Assembly: GCF_009711205.1 (NCBI RefSeq)
Contig: NZ_WMIG01000002.1
Coordinates: 186,001 to 250,000, forward strand
Source: Paracoccus litorisediminis
GTDB taxonomy: Bacteria > Pseudomonadota > Alphaproteobacteria > Rhodobacterales > Rhodobacteraceae
Direction: 5' to 3'
Length of the DNA: 64,000 nt
Shown: in pieces, positions 16,481 to 25,392 of the stretch
Numbering within the stretch: position 1 is the first letter of the stretch
Layout of the letters: each line of letters starts with the position of its first letter
Position numbers and translations under genes: made by a program
Notes under the pieces: generated by a model
The model's input: only the letters and a program-made list of their open reading frames with translations
Databases searched by the model: none
Told to the model about the DNA's origin: nothing

Positions 16481-17422
16481 TCACGGATCAAGGAACTGCA
16501 CCTTTTCGGTTGCCCGCACCAACGAGACCTCACGCGCGTACATCAGCGCCGAGCGGGCGCGAACCTCATCGTCGAACAATTGCAGCGGTGCATGGCCGGC
16601 ATCCCGGCTGAAGCGGCGCTGCGCCCGTCGGACCAGCACACGCAGATCTTCCTCGCTATCGGCCATCGCGCGCTTGCGAAACCAGTCATAGCCCGCCTGC
16701 GTCAGACTGACATTCGATGGCGGCAATTCGGGGATCAGCGCGGCCAGTTCCTCGCCCAGCATCAGTTCCAGCACGCGGGGCCGCAATTCGCGGTAGTCCT
16801 CATAGCGCCAGATCACGATCCGGTCGACAGAATCGATCGCGGCCAGCCGTTTCACCAGACCCGACCAGCGCACCCTTGTCGGGTCGCGGCCATGCAGCCA
16901 CGGATCAAGCTCGATTTCATTTCCCAGTGAGACCTGCAGCGCAAAGGCCGACTGGTTATAGGCCGCCGGATCGCGCAGAGACAGGAACAGCGTGGCATTA
17001 CCGCGCCCGGCCATCTGGATCACCTGCCGCACCCGCCGACCGGCATGGGGATAGAGCACGCCATTCTCCGCGATCATGTTGTAGCGGCGGGTGCCGCCCA
17101 GGATGTTTTCCTCGGACAACAACAACTGCGCATGATTCGCGGCCAGTTCGGACATGGCCTGCCGGCATTCCCGTGCAGGACGACTGGCCCCGCCCCTTTC
17201 CAGCGCCTCGGCCAGGGTCATCGCGCGCAGGGTCTTGGGCCCGGCATAGCACAGCCCGCCCTGCCCCAGCTCTTCCCGGACCTGACGCAGAGATTGTTGA
17301 AGATGGGTCGAGGCGGTCTTGTGCGCGCCCAGATGGAGGCTCAGCAATCCGGCCGTCCTTTCGCTGCGTCCCGCGAATGACCGGGACGGATATTCCGACA
17401 TGCCCGCATCCGCTCCGCCCAT
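16481..17422 (-). CDS. Sulfotransferase-like P-loop protein
   Basis: The 313-residue product begins its recognisable part with LHLGAHKTASTHLQQSLRQV (about residues 29-48). This resembles the 5'-phosphosulfate-binding loop of PAPS-dependent sulfotransferases, whose usual pattern is GxxKxGTT/S. A later element is ATLFLSLRDPAAYNQSAFA (about 142-160), where the arginine/serine pair commonly contacts the 3'-phosphate. An alternative ATG at 17401 removes seven residues. The acceptor is unknown; in rhodobacteria such proteins often sit near surface-polysaccharide genes, but none is adjacent here. The gene lies between tRNA-Trp and secE, a junction that is usually short, and a frameshifted relative lies on the other side of the tRNA. 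Confidence 0.7.
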   Translation of the reverse strand: MGGADAGMSEYPSRSFAGRSERTAGLLSLHLGAHKTASTHLQQSLRQVREELGQGGLCYAGPKTLRAMTLAEALERGGASRPARECRQAMSELAANHAQLLLSEENILGGTRRYNMIAENGVLYPHAGRRVRQVIQMAGRGNATLFLSLRDPAAYNQSAFALQVSLGNEIELDPWLHGRDPTRVRWSGLVKRLAAIDSVDRIVIWRYEDYRELRPRVLELMLGEELAALIPELPPSNVSLTQAGYDWFRKRAMADSEEDLRVLVRRAQRRFSRDAGHAPLQLFDDEVRARSALMYAREVSLVRATEKVQFLDP

Positions 17423-17596
17423 GGGATCGAAGGCAGTTCAAATACTGCACTTGCAAACAGGACGATTCTGTCGCGTCGCGTCCGTGCTGACAAGGTCAGG
17501 CGGTTCACGTTTTCTCGGGTGGATGTGGTAGCGATCATGGCATGGCACGGTCCAGCCGGAGGCTGGGTGGTGACACATGACGATGATCGGAAGACC

Positions 17597-17672
17597 TGGC
17601 AGGGGTTGGGGGACTCGAACCCACGACCCTCGGTTTTGGAGACCGATGCTCTACCAACTGAGCTAAACCCCT
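17597..17672 (-). tRNA. trnW: tRNA-Trp (anticodon CCA), CCA end encoded
   Basis: On the minus strand the 76-base sequence AGGGGTTTAGCTCAG... folds as a cloverleaf. The acceptor arm AGGGGTT pairs with AACCCCT, the D-loop contains AGTTGGTAGA, the anticodon stem/loop is CGGTC-TCCAAAA-CCG with anticodon CCA, and the T-arm contains GTTCGAGTC. The genomic 3' end is GCCA, so the CCA tail is encoded. Its position upstream of secE-nusG is the ancestral one. Confidence 0.97.
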
Positions 17673-17684
17673 AGATCGAGGAAC

Positions 17685-17713
17685 CCAATATGGCCTGCGC
17701 TTCGGGTCGTCAA
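17685..17713 (-). promoter_or_regulatory. Promoter of tRNA-Trp
   Basis: On the minus strand TTGACG (17708-17713) is followed after 17 bases by TATTGG (17685-17690). Transcription would start about ten bases before the tRNA 5' end at 17672. Confidence 0.65.
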
Positions 17714-17783
17714 GGCGGTTTCCGGGGTCCGATGCGGATCGCAGCAGATTTCCACAATCTTTTCCGGGTGCCGGGCCGAAGGG

Positions 17784-18545
17784 CTAATCCTTGCCACCCT
17801 CGCCCCGGAAAAGTTGGTCGAAGCGTTGTGGCAGTTCGACGCTGTCGGCGCCTTGGGTATCGGCGGTCGCGTCCTCGGCGAACAATGTGGCCCGCTCGGG
17901 GAACCAGCGGCTGCGCAGCCGTTCATTCCTTGGCGCGAAACGGGCAAGGATGTGGTCCGACTGTGCTTGCGACAGCAGATCTCCGCGCCCGGCTGCCGCC
18001 TCGCCAAGCTCATTAGCTTCCGGTTCGCGCGTCGCAGGGCGCGGGCATCGTCGCGCGAAATCCCGGTGTAATGCGTGACCAGTTCGGCGCAGGGCAAGAC
18101 ATTGCGGCGATGCCCGGCGCTTCCCTGTGGCACCAGCCCTGCCCGGCCCATCACCGCCAGCATATCCGCAATGCTGTCCGGCACATGTCCTGGCGCGGCT
18201 TCTTCATAGATGCGGGGGATGATTTCGGCCTGCGGGTAGGCTTCCTGCCACTTCATCAGCGCCCGGCCAGCGCCGCGAACAGCGGCCCCGCCACTTGCGG
18301 GCCGTGCAACGAGAAGGATTCGGCCGAGATCAGCACATCTTCGGGCTGGACCTGCTCGATCCGCGCCCGGATCGCGGCCAGCATGGCGTCGTCGGCACCA
18401 TGCTGGCAGGAAGCTTCGGCTTGACCCAGACATAAAGCAGCCGCTGCGCCAGCAGCACCTCCTTATGCGTCGCGAACCATTCCTGCAGCGCGGAGGTGCC
18501 CGTCTTCATCATCCCGATATGAAGCCAGATCCGCGCCATTTCCAC
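17784..18545 (-). pseudogene. Decayed sulfotransferase-like gene with at least three frameshifts
   Basis: Fragments of one protein can be followed through four segments in changing frames. The N-terminal part is WLHIGMMKTGTSALQEWF (from the start at 18545), containing a sulfotransferase-type phosphate loop. It is followed by DVLISAESFSLHGPQVAGPL (near 18290-18350), then MKWQEAYPQAEIIPRIYEEA through ARALRRANRKLMSLARR (about 18255 to 18005), and finally AQSDHILARFAPRNERLRSR and a C-terminal end with stop at 17784. No single frame spans it, so the gene cannot make the full protein unless the reading contains sequencing errors. The same phosphate-loop family is intact on the other side of tRNA-Trp. 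Upstream lies an ABC transporter gene on the same strand. Confidence 0.75.
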
Positions 18546-18561
18546 CGCCGTCTGCTACACC

Positions 18562-20451
18562 CTAGGCCTTGCGCATTTCTGCCCGGACAGGCTCGGATAC
18601 GTCACTGTCGTCGCTTTCCAGAAAACCACCCGACTGCCGCGCCCATAGCCCGGCATAAATGCCGCCGCGGACCAGCAATTCGTCATGACTGCCCTGCTCG
18701 ACGATACGGCCGCGGTCCATGACCACCAGCCGGTCCATCCGCGCAATGGTCGACAACCTGTGCGCGATGGCGATGACGGTCTTGCCCTGCATCAGCAATT
18801 CAAGCTGGCTCTGGATCGCGGCCTCGACCTCGCTGTCCAAGGCACTGGTCGCTTCGTCCAGCACAAGGATCGGGGCGTCCTTCAGCAGCACGCGGGCAAT
18901 GGCAATGCGCTGACGCTGGCCACCCGAGAGCTTGACCCCCCGCTCACCAACATGCGCATCCAGACCCCGCCTGCCCTGCGAATCGCCCAAGGCTCCGACG
19001 AAATCGCTGGCCTCGGCCAGATCGGCGGCGCGCAGGATTTCGGTCTCGCTCGCGTCCGGGCGGCCATAGCTGATATTGTCCCGGATCGAGCGGTGCAGCA
19101 GCGAGGTGTCCTGTGTCACCACCCCGATGGCCGCGCGCAGCGATTCCTGCGTCACGCGGCTGACATCCTGACCGTCGATCAGGATCTGGCCCGCGCTGAT
19201 GTCGTGGAAACGCAGCAGCAGATTCACCAGCGTCGACTTGCCCGCGCCTGACCGCCCGACCAGACCGATCCGTTCGCCCGGCGCGATGTTCAGGCTTAGG
19301 TGATCCAGAACCGTGGTGCCCTTGCCGCCGTCGGCATCGCCATAGCGGAAGGTGACATCGCGGAGCTCGACCGCGCCGCGCGTCACCACCAATGGCTTTG
19401 CCTCGGGCGCATCCGTCACCATGCGCGGCAGCGCCAGTGAGCCGATACCGTCCCGCACCGTGCCGATATTTTCGAAGAGCCCGGCGAATTCCCACATGAT
19501 CCAATGCGACATGTTGCCCAGTCGCAGCGCCAGCGGGATGGCAATCGCCACTGCGCCCACCTCGATCCGGCCTTGGGTCCACAGCCAGATCCCCAGCGCC
19601 GTGACCGAGAAGGTCAGGCCCGAATTCAGCGAGGACAGCAGGATGTTCTGCACCGAGGCCAGCCGCATCTGGCGATGCACCGTCTGCAGGAACCCGTCCA
19701 TGCTGTCGCGGACATAAGCCTCCTCGCGCGAACTGTGCGAGAACAGCTTCACCGTCGAGATATTGGTATAGCTGTCGACGACCCGGCCGGTCATGACGGC
19801 ACGGGCATCGGCCTGCGCCTCGCTGACGCGACCGATCAGCGGCACCAGCCACCACAGCATCAGCCCGTAAAGAACGCCCCACATGACAAAGGGCACGGCC
19901 AGCCAGCCATCGGTCGAGGCCGCCAGCACCAGCGCCCCCAGGAAATACACGCCGACATAGACCAGCACGTCCAGAAACTTCATCGCCACTTCGCGCACGG
20001 CCAAGGCGGTCTGCATCAGCTTGGTGGCGATACGCCCGGCGAATTCGTCCTGAAAATAGCTCATCGACTGGCGCAGCAGGTAGCGATGCGCCTGCCAGCG
20101 GATGCGCTGCGGCAGGTTGCCCATCAGCGTCTGGTGCATCAGCAGCGAGAAGACGATCTGCAGCAGCGGAATGCCCAGTACAAGAATCGCCGCCATCGCC
20201 AGCAGCCGATCGCCCTCAATCTGCCAGAATTGATCCCGCCCGGTCCCGGCCAGCCGATCGACCAGATCGCCCATATAGCCGAACAGAATCACCTCGAAGA
20301 CCGCGATCAGCGCCGAGCAGGCCGACATGGCCAGCATATAGCCCCATGCCCCCCGCGAAAAATGCAGGATGAATCGCCACAGCCCCTTGGGCGGCATACG
20401 CGGCGGATCGGCAGGATAGGGATCGAGCCGGCTTTCGAACCAGCTGAACAT
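18562..20451 (-). CDS. ABC transporter, fused membrane and ATPase domains
   Basis: The start at 20451 (MFSWFESRLDPYPADPP) gives 629 residues: an N-terminal six-helix exporter domain (about residues 30-330) and a nucleotide-binding domain with Walker A GRSGAGKST (about 398-406), signature VKLSGGQRQR (about 504-513), Walker B ILVLDEATSALD and switch histidine in AIAHRLST. It is a half-transporter acting as a homodimer in the inner membrane. It belongs to the broad exporter class of lipid or drug flippases; the substrate is not evident. The C-terminal tail after the ATPase (ESDDSDVSEPVRAEMRKA) is acidic. The decayed sulfotransferase gene lies 16 bases downstream, so both may once have formed one operon. 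Confidence 0.88.
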   Translation of the reverse strand: MFSWFESRLDPYPADPPRMPPKGLWRFILHFSRGAWGYMLAMSACSALIAVFEVILFGYMGDLVDRLAGTGRDQFWQIEGDRLLAMAAILVLGIPLLQIVFSLLMHQTLMGNLPQRIRWQAHRYLLRQSMSYFQDEFAGRIATKLMQTALAVREVAMKFLDVLVYVGVYFLGALVLAASTDGWLAVPFVMWGVLYGLMLWWLVPLIGRVSEAQADARAVMTGRVVDSYTNISTVKLFSHSSREEAYVRDSMDGFLQTVHRQMRLASVQNILLSSLNSGLTFSVTALGIWLWTQGRIEVGAVAIAIPLALRLGNMSHWIMWEFAGLFENIGTVRDGIGSLALPRMVTDAPEAKPLVVTRGAVELRDVTFRYGDADGGKGTTVLDHLSLNIAPGERIGLVGRSGAGKSTLVNLLLRFHDISAGQILIDGQDVSRVTQESLRAAIGVVTQDTSLLHRSIRDNISYGRPDASETEILRAADLAEASDFVGALGDSQGRRGLDAHVGERGVKLSGGQRQRIAIARVLLKDAPILVLDEATSALDSEVEAAIQSQLELLMQGKTVIAIAHRLSTIARMDRLVVMDRGRIVEQGSHDELLVRGGIYAGLWARQSGGFLESDDSDVSEPVRAEMRKA

Positions 20452-20530
20452 GTCAAACCTCGTGGAATTTTCGGACGCCCTCGTCGCCCGGCGGCACAGT
20501 CTCATGGCCGCGAGCGAATTTGCAAGGGGG

Positions 20531-20944
20531 CTACAGATGCCGCGTTTCGGGCGCGGGGTCCCACCAGGCATCATGAGCGCCATCGGCATAATAGATCGGG
20601 GCGGCGATAAGTTCCGCTTCGGTCGCGTCGTCCAGCGCGCTGACACAGACCATGACGAAACGCCCGCCCAGATCGGCGATATTGCCTTCGGTCCACAGCC
20701 GCGTGCCGCATTGCAGGCAAAAGCGGTGGTGCATGTCGATGTCGTCACCATTTCGTCGCGGCGTCTCGGCCAGATGCTCCTGCCCCGCCGTCACGCGAAA
20801 TCCGGCAGGGTCGGACAGACGCATTTCCCAGTAGCGCATCTTGCGGCAAAAGCTGCAATTGCACCGCATCGTGCCCTCGGCCAGATCGCCATCCGCCTCG
20901 AAGCGCACCTCGCCGCAAAAGCAGGAACCGTGATAGGTCTTCAT
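20531..20944 (-). CDS. GFA/CENP-V-fold zinc protein
   Basis: The 137-residue product has the cysteine pattern of the glutathione-dependent formaldehyde-activating (GFA) fold: CFCG (residues 8-11), CNCSFC (28-33) and CLQCG near 76-80. Together these would hold two zinc ions. Members are named after Gfa of Paracoccus denitrificans, but most are uncharacterised, and formaldehyde chemistry should not be assumed. Length is typical. It is followed at 20451 by the ABC transporter and preceded by a dienelactone hydrolase on the same strand; no shared pathway is obvious. Confidence 0.85.
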   Translation of the reverse strand: MKTYHGSCFCGEVRFEADGDLAEGTMRCNCSFCRKMRYWEMRLSDPAGFRVTAGQEHLAETPRRNGDDIDMHHRFCLQCGTRLWTEGNIADLGGRFVMVCVSALDDATEAELIAAPIYYADGAHDAWWDPAPETRHL

Positions 20945-21017
20945 CGCTCACCTCCGCAGAAACCCCGCCGAAACTTCGGCAGGGTCCAGTCTGGCAGGGC
21001 ACTGCTGACAGAACGTG

Positions 21018-21917
21018 TCAGTTGGCAAGCTTTTCGGCAAAGAAGGCCAAGGTCCGGTCCCAGGCCTGCTTCGCCGCCGCCTCATCGTAGCGGGGCGTGG
21101 TGTCATTGTGGAAACCGTGCTGGGTGCCAGGATAGATGAAGGCTTGGTATTCCTTGCCACCCGCTTTCAGTGCTGCCTCATAGTCCGGCCAGCCCGCGTT
21201 CACCCGTTCGTCATTCTCGGCGTAATGGATCAGCAAGGGCGCCTTGATCCGCGCGACCTCCTCGGGCCGCGGCTGGCGGCCATAGAAGGGGACCGAAGCC
21301 GACAGGTCGGGATAGGCCACGGCCAGCGCATTGCACACGCCCCCGCCATAGCAGAAGCCGACGCAGCCTACCTTGCCGGTCGAATCGGGGTGATCGCGCA
21401 GGAATTCATAGGCGGCGAAGAAGTCCTCCATCAGCTTGGCCGGATCGAGGCTGGACTGCATCTCGCGGCCCTTTTCGTCATTTCCGGGATAGCCGCCGAC
21501 GGAACTGAGCCCGTCAGGCCCGAATGCCAGATAGCCCGCCTTGCCCAGACGACGCACGACATCCTCGATATAGGGGTTCAGCCCGCGATTTTCGTGGACG
21601 ACCAGCACCGCGGGCAGTTTGCCCTGCGCGGGCGCCGGGCGCGCCATCAGGCCCGATATCTTGCCGTTCCCCTCGGGGCTGTCATAGCTGACGGTCTCGG
21701 TGCGGATGGCCGGATCGTCCGGCGGCACCTGCTGTGCCAGCGCATAATCGGGCTTGAGCGCCTCGAAGATCGCTGCGGCGGTCATGCCCACGGTCGCGAA
21801 TTGCGCGGCCTGCGCCATGAAGTCGCGCTTGCTGATGCGGCCATGCACGTAGCCGTCAAAGATTTCCAGAATGCGGGGGTGAAAGTCGGATGCCTTCCTT
21901 CTGCCATTGCCGTCCAT
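21018..21917 (-). CDS. Dienelactone hydrolase family protein
   Basis: An ATG at 21917 preceded by AGGAGG five bases upstream gives 299 residues. The alpha/beta-hydrolase core holds the cysteine nucleophile in GFCYGGG (about residue 186), the acid in NDERV and the histidine in TQHGFHND, the triad typical of dienelactone hydrolases. The N-terminal 60 residues are not part of that fold: RISKRDFMAQAAQFATVGMT leads into a hydrophobic stretch ending YALAQQ. This resembles a Tat-type export signal with a KR pair in place of RR, so the enzyme may be periplasmic. Substrate unknown; related enzymes include the carboxymethylenebutenolidases. Confidence 0.87.
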   Translation of the reverse strand: MDGNGRRKASDFHPRILEIFDGYVHGRISKRDFMAQAAQFATVGMTAAAIFEALKPDYALAQQVPPDDPAIRTETVSYDSPEGNGKISGLMARPAPAQGKLPAVLVVHENRGLNPYIEDVVRRLGKAGYLAFGPDGLSSVGGYPGNDEKGREMQSSLDPAKLMEDFFAAYEFLRDHPDSTGKVGCVGFCYGGGVCNALAVAYPDLSASVPFYGRQPRPEEVARIKAPLLIHYAENDERVNAGWPDYEAALKAGGKEYQAFIYPGTQHGFHNDTTPRYDEAAAKQAWDRTLAFFAEKLAN

Positions 21918-22050
21918 GCCGTCCTCCTGCGGGTAGCCCAAACTGCGGGAACAACTCTGAAACCGCGACGCGGTTCAGCGTAGCCGCCACATTCGGCGGA
22001 GTTTGCCCGGCAGGGCGCATGTCCCCGCCGGGAGCGATGGAACCGCGGGT

Positions 22051-22746
22051 TCAGCCAGCAGTGCCCTCGACCGCCATGTCGATCAGATCGGCGATGCGTC
22101 CCGGCTGCGACGCCAATGAGGCATGGCTGGCCTCAAGGCTGATCGTGTCTTTGGGGTTCATCCGCGCCGCCATCATCTGCTGGTTCTCGGGATGGATCAT
22201 CCGATCGAGGGTCGAGATCTGATACCAGCTTGGCTTAACCTTCCATGCCGGGGCCGAGATCGCGTCACCAAAGGTGCTGCCCAGCGGAGCCTTTTGCGTC
22301 ACGGCCATGACCAGCGCCTCGTCCTCGGACAGGTCCTGACAGAAGCTCTCGCGGTATTTCTCGGGCTTCACCCACAGATAGCCGTCGCTGTCGGGCGCGA
22401 TATTCGCGAAGGCCTCAGGCGGTTTGGCCTGGCTGATGCCGCCTGGGCTTTCCCCAGCATCGGGGGCGAAGGCCGCTACATAGACCAGCCCCGCGACATT
22501 GGGCAGATCGCCCGCCTCGGTGATCACGGCGCCGCCATAGGAATGTCCGACCAACAGCACGGGGCCGTCGATCTGACGGACCATCTTCTGCGTGCGCGCG
22601 ACATCATCGGCCAGCGAGGTCAGCGGGTTTTCGACGGCGTGGATGTCGGTATGGCCGCGCCTGTGCAGCTCGATGATGACCTTGGCCCAATGCGCGGCTC
22701 CTCCCCAGAAACCATGGACCAGAATGACGGCGGGACGTTGTGGCAT
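22051..22746 (-). CDS. Alpha/beta hydrolase (esterase-like)
   Basis: The ATG at 22746 has AGGA eight bases upstream and gives 231 residues beginning MPQRPAVILVHGFWGGAAHW, which contains the oxyanion-hole motif HGFWGG. The nucleophile elbow is GHSYGG (about residues 75-80). A histidine in LEASHASLASQP near the C-terminus completes the triad. It resembles the small plant-esterase/salicylate-esterase-like hydrolases common in bacteria. It stands alone between the tuf terminator and the dienelactone hydrolase gene. Function is not predictable beyond ester or amide hydrolysis. Confidence 0.87.
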   Translation of the reverse strand: MPQRPAVILVHGFWGGAAHWAKVIIELHRRGHTDIHAVENPLTSLADDVARTQKMVRQIDGPVLLVGHSYGGAVITEAGDLPNVAGLVYVAAFAPDAGESPGGISQAKPPEAFANIAPDSDGYLWVKPEKYRESFCQDLSEDEALVMAVTQKAPLGSTFGDAISAPAWKVKPSWYQISTLDRMIHPENQQMMAARMNPKDTISLEASHASLASQPGRIADLIDMAVEGTAG

Positions 22747-22863
22747 GCGTCTTCCTCCCTGTCGGACATGCAACCGGCCATTCCGATGACGGCGCGGTTT
22801 TGCTGTCCCTTCAAGGATGTCGGCATTGCCCGCGCCTGTCCATCCGGCTTCACCAGGGTGCCG

Positions 22864-22896
22864 AAAAAGGAAAAGGCCGTCCCTTTCGGGACGGCC
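22864..22896 (-). terminator. Rho-independent terminator after tuf
   Basis: On the minus strand GGCCGTCCC-GAAA-GGGACGGCC is followed by TTTTCCTTTTT. It lies about 125 bases after the tuf stop codon, so the transcribed tuf 3' region includes the two palindromic repeats at 22941-23002. Confidence 0.85.
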
Positions 22897-22940
22897 CTCT
22901 CATCGCGATATCCCCGAGGGGATCACCCGATGATATCTGG

Positions 22941-22966
22941 TGAAGGTGCGCTGAAGCGAACCCTAC
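22941..22966. repeat. Diverged copy of the 26-bp palindrome, tuf 3' region
   Basis: This copy matches the rpoB-rpoC palindrome at 21 of 26 positions (core GGTGCGCTGAAGCGAACC) and retains a hairpin with one mismatch in the inner stem. It lies ten bases from the next copy, in the same orientation. Confidence 0.65.
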
Positions 22967-22976
22967 CCCGGCCCCC

Positions 22977-23002
22977 GTAGGGTGTGCTTAAGCGCACCCC
23001 AC
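22977..23002. repeat. Second copy of the 26-bp palindrome, 18 bases after the tuf stop
   Basis: The arms GTAGGGTGTGC and GCGCACCCCAC surround TTAA. It differs from the rpoB-rpoC copy at two positions, one in each arm, and both leave wobble-compatible pairs on one strand. The tandem arrangement with 22941-22966 argues for a repeat family and not simple chance. Confidence 0.75.
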
Positions 23003-23020
23003 GCAAAGCCCGGTCCCGAA

Positions 23021-24196
<1,176 letters not shown>

Positions 24197-24257
24197 CATG
24201 GCCTCCTATCGGAGGGGCCACCCGCGCGACAGCCCCATCGTGAAACATCCGCCGCGA

Positions 24258-24284
24258 CTTATAATCGTGGCGCGGAAAAATCAA
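24258..24284 (-). promoter_or_regulatory. Probable tuf promoter
   Basis: On the minus strand TTGATT (24279-24284) and TATAAG (24258-24263) are separated by 15 bases (16 if the first box is shifted by one). The -10 is strong and the spacing slightly short. The rest of the divergent gap (24197-24426) to the DUF533 gene shows no other element I can define. Confidence 0.5.
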
Positions 24285-24426
24285 GGGTGGCCTAGCAGCG
24301 CCGTGATAACGAAACCGATGAACGCAGGGTCAGGAAATCGGCTTGGAACCAAGCCCGGTCCAGCAGGCTTTAGCAGGGGATGGCGCCCCGTTATGCGGTG
24401 GGCGCCCTTTCACGTCGGAGGACGAC

Positions 24427-25386
24427 ATGAGCCTAATGAAATCACTTGCCCGCGTTGCGGCCGGTATCATGCTGGCGAAGGGTATCGGTACGATGATGAA
24501 GAATGCCCAGGGCGGCGGAGCGGCGGGTGGCTCGACCCAGGCCCGGAACGCGCCTTCAGGCAGCATCCTTGATGAGATCGTCGGCAAAAGCGGCGGTGCT
24601 GCTGGCCGTCAGGCCGGGGCTGGCACCGGTGCGGGCGGTCTTGGCGACATCCTTGGCCAGATTCTGGGCGGTCGCGCGCCCGGCGCAGGCGGCGGCTCGC
24701 CCTATGGTGGGGCGCATTCGCCCTCGGGGCGTGCCAGCGGCGGCCTTGGCGGCATCCTTGACCAACTGACCGCCGGGCGCGGCGGCGGCACGACCAGCGC
24801 AGGTGCAGGCACCGGTGGCGGTCTGGGCCAGATCCTTGCGGGCGGCGCTGCGGCTGGTGGCCTTGGCGGCATCCTTGGCGAGCTTCTGGGCGGCGGACAG
24901 GCCAAGGCTGGAACGCCCGCTGGCGGCTTGGCGCAGAAGGACTCTCAGCCCGCGAATGACGCCAGCTTCGGCGAGGTGCTGAACGACGCGCTGGTCAATG
25001 GTGGCGAGCCCTCGATCACCCCCACCCCGGAACAGAATGCGGTGGCCGGGCTGATCTTGCGCGCGATGATCCAGGCCGCGAAATCCGACGGCAAGATCGA
25101 CGAGGCCGAACAGGCCCGCCTGACCGCCGAACTGGGCGAGCTTGACGATGAGGAACGCGCCTTCATCCGCGAGCAGATGGCCGCCCCGGTCGACGCCGCC
25201 GCCCTTGCCAAGGAGGTGCCGCAGGGTCTGGGTCCGCAGATCTACACGATGTCGCTGATGGCCATCGACTTCGACAACCGCAATGAGGCCGAATACCTGC
25301 ATTCGCTGGCGACCGCGCTGGGGCTGGACAAGGCCACGGTGAACGGCATTCACGAAAAGGTCGGCGCGACCAATCTTTACGCCTGA
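24427..25386 (+). CDS. Glycine-rich DUF533/TerB-like protein
   Basis: GGAGG precedes the ATG at 24427, giving 319 residues. The C-terminal 110 residues (from TPTPEQNAVAGLILRAMIQA) form a helical DUF533 domain related to tellurite-resistance TerB, with the acidic segment KSDGKIDEAEQARLTAELGE. The N-terminal part is low complexity and glycine rich, with four copies of a GGLGxIL(x)xLxxG unit: GGLGDILGQILGG, GGLGGILDQLTAG, GGLGQILAGG and GGLGGILGELLGGG. A short N-terminal helix (MSLMKSLARVAAGIMLAKGI) may attach it to the membrane. E. coli YebE is a family member; no molecular function is known. Confidence 0.8.
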   Translation: MSLMKSLARVAAGIMLAKGIGTMMKNAQGGGAAGGSTQARNAPSGSILDEIVGKSGGAAGRQAGAGTGAGGLGDILGQILGGRAPGAGGGSPYGGAHSPSGRASGGLGGILDQLTAGRGGGTTSAGAGTGGGLGQILAGGAAAGGLGGILGELLGGGQAKAGTPAGGLAQKDSQPANDASFGEVLNDALVNGGEPSITPTPEQNAVAGLILRAMIQAAKSDGKIDEAEQARLTAELGELDDEERAFIREQMAAPVDAAALAKEVPQGLGPQIYTMSLMAIDFDNRNEAEYLHSLATALGLDKATVNGIHEKVGATNLYA

Positions 25387-25392
25387 CCGACC

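Noticed and set aside
17663..18433. Minus-strand open frame of 256 codons overlapping tRNA-Trp
   Set aside because: Only its middle part encodes protein-like sequence; the ends are out-of-frame pieces of the sulfotransferase pseudogene and it runs into the tRNA.
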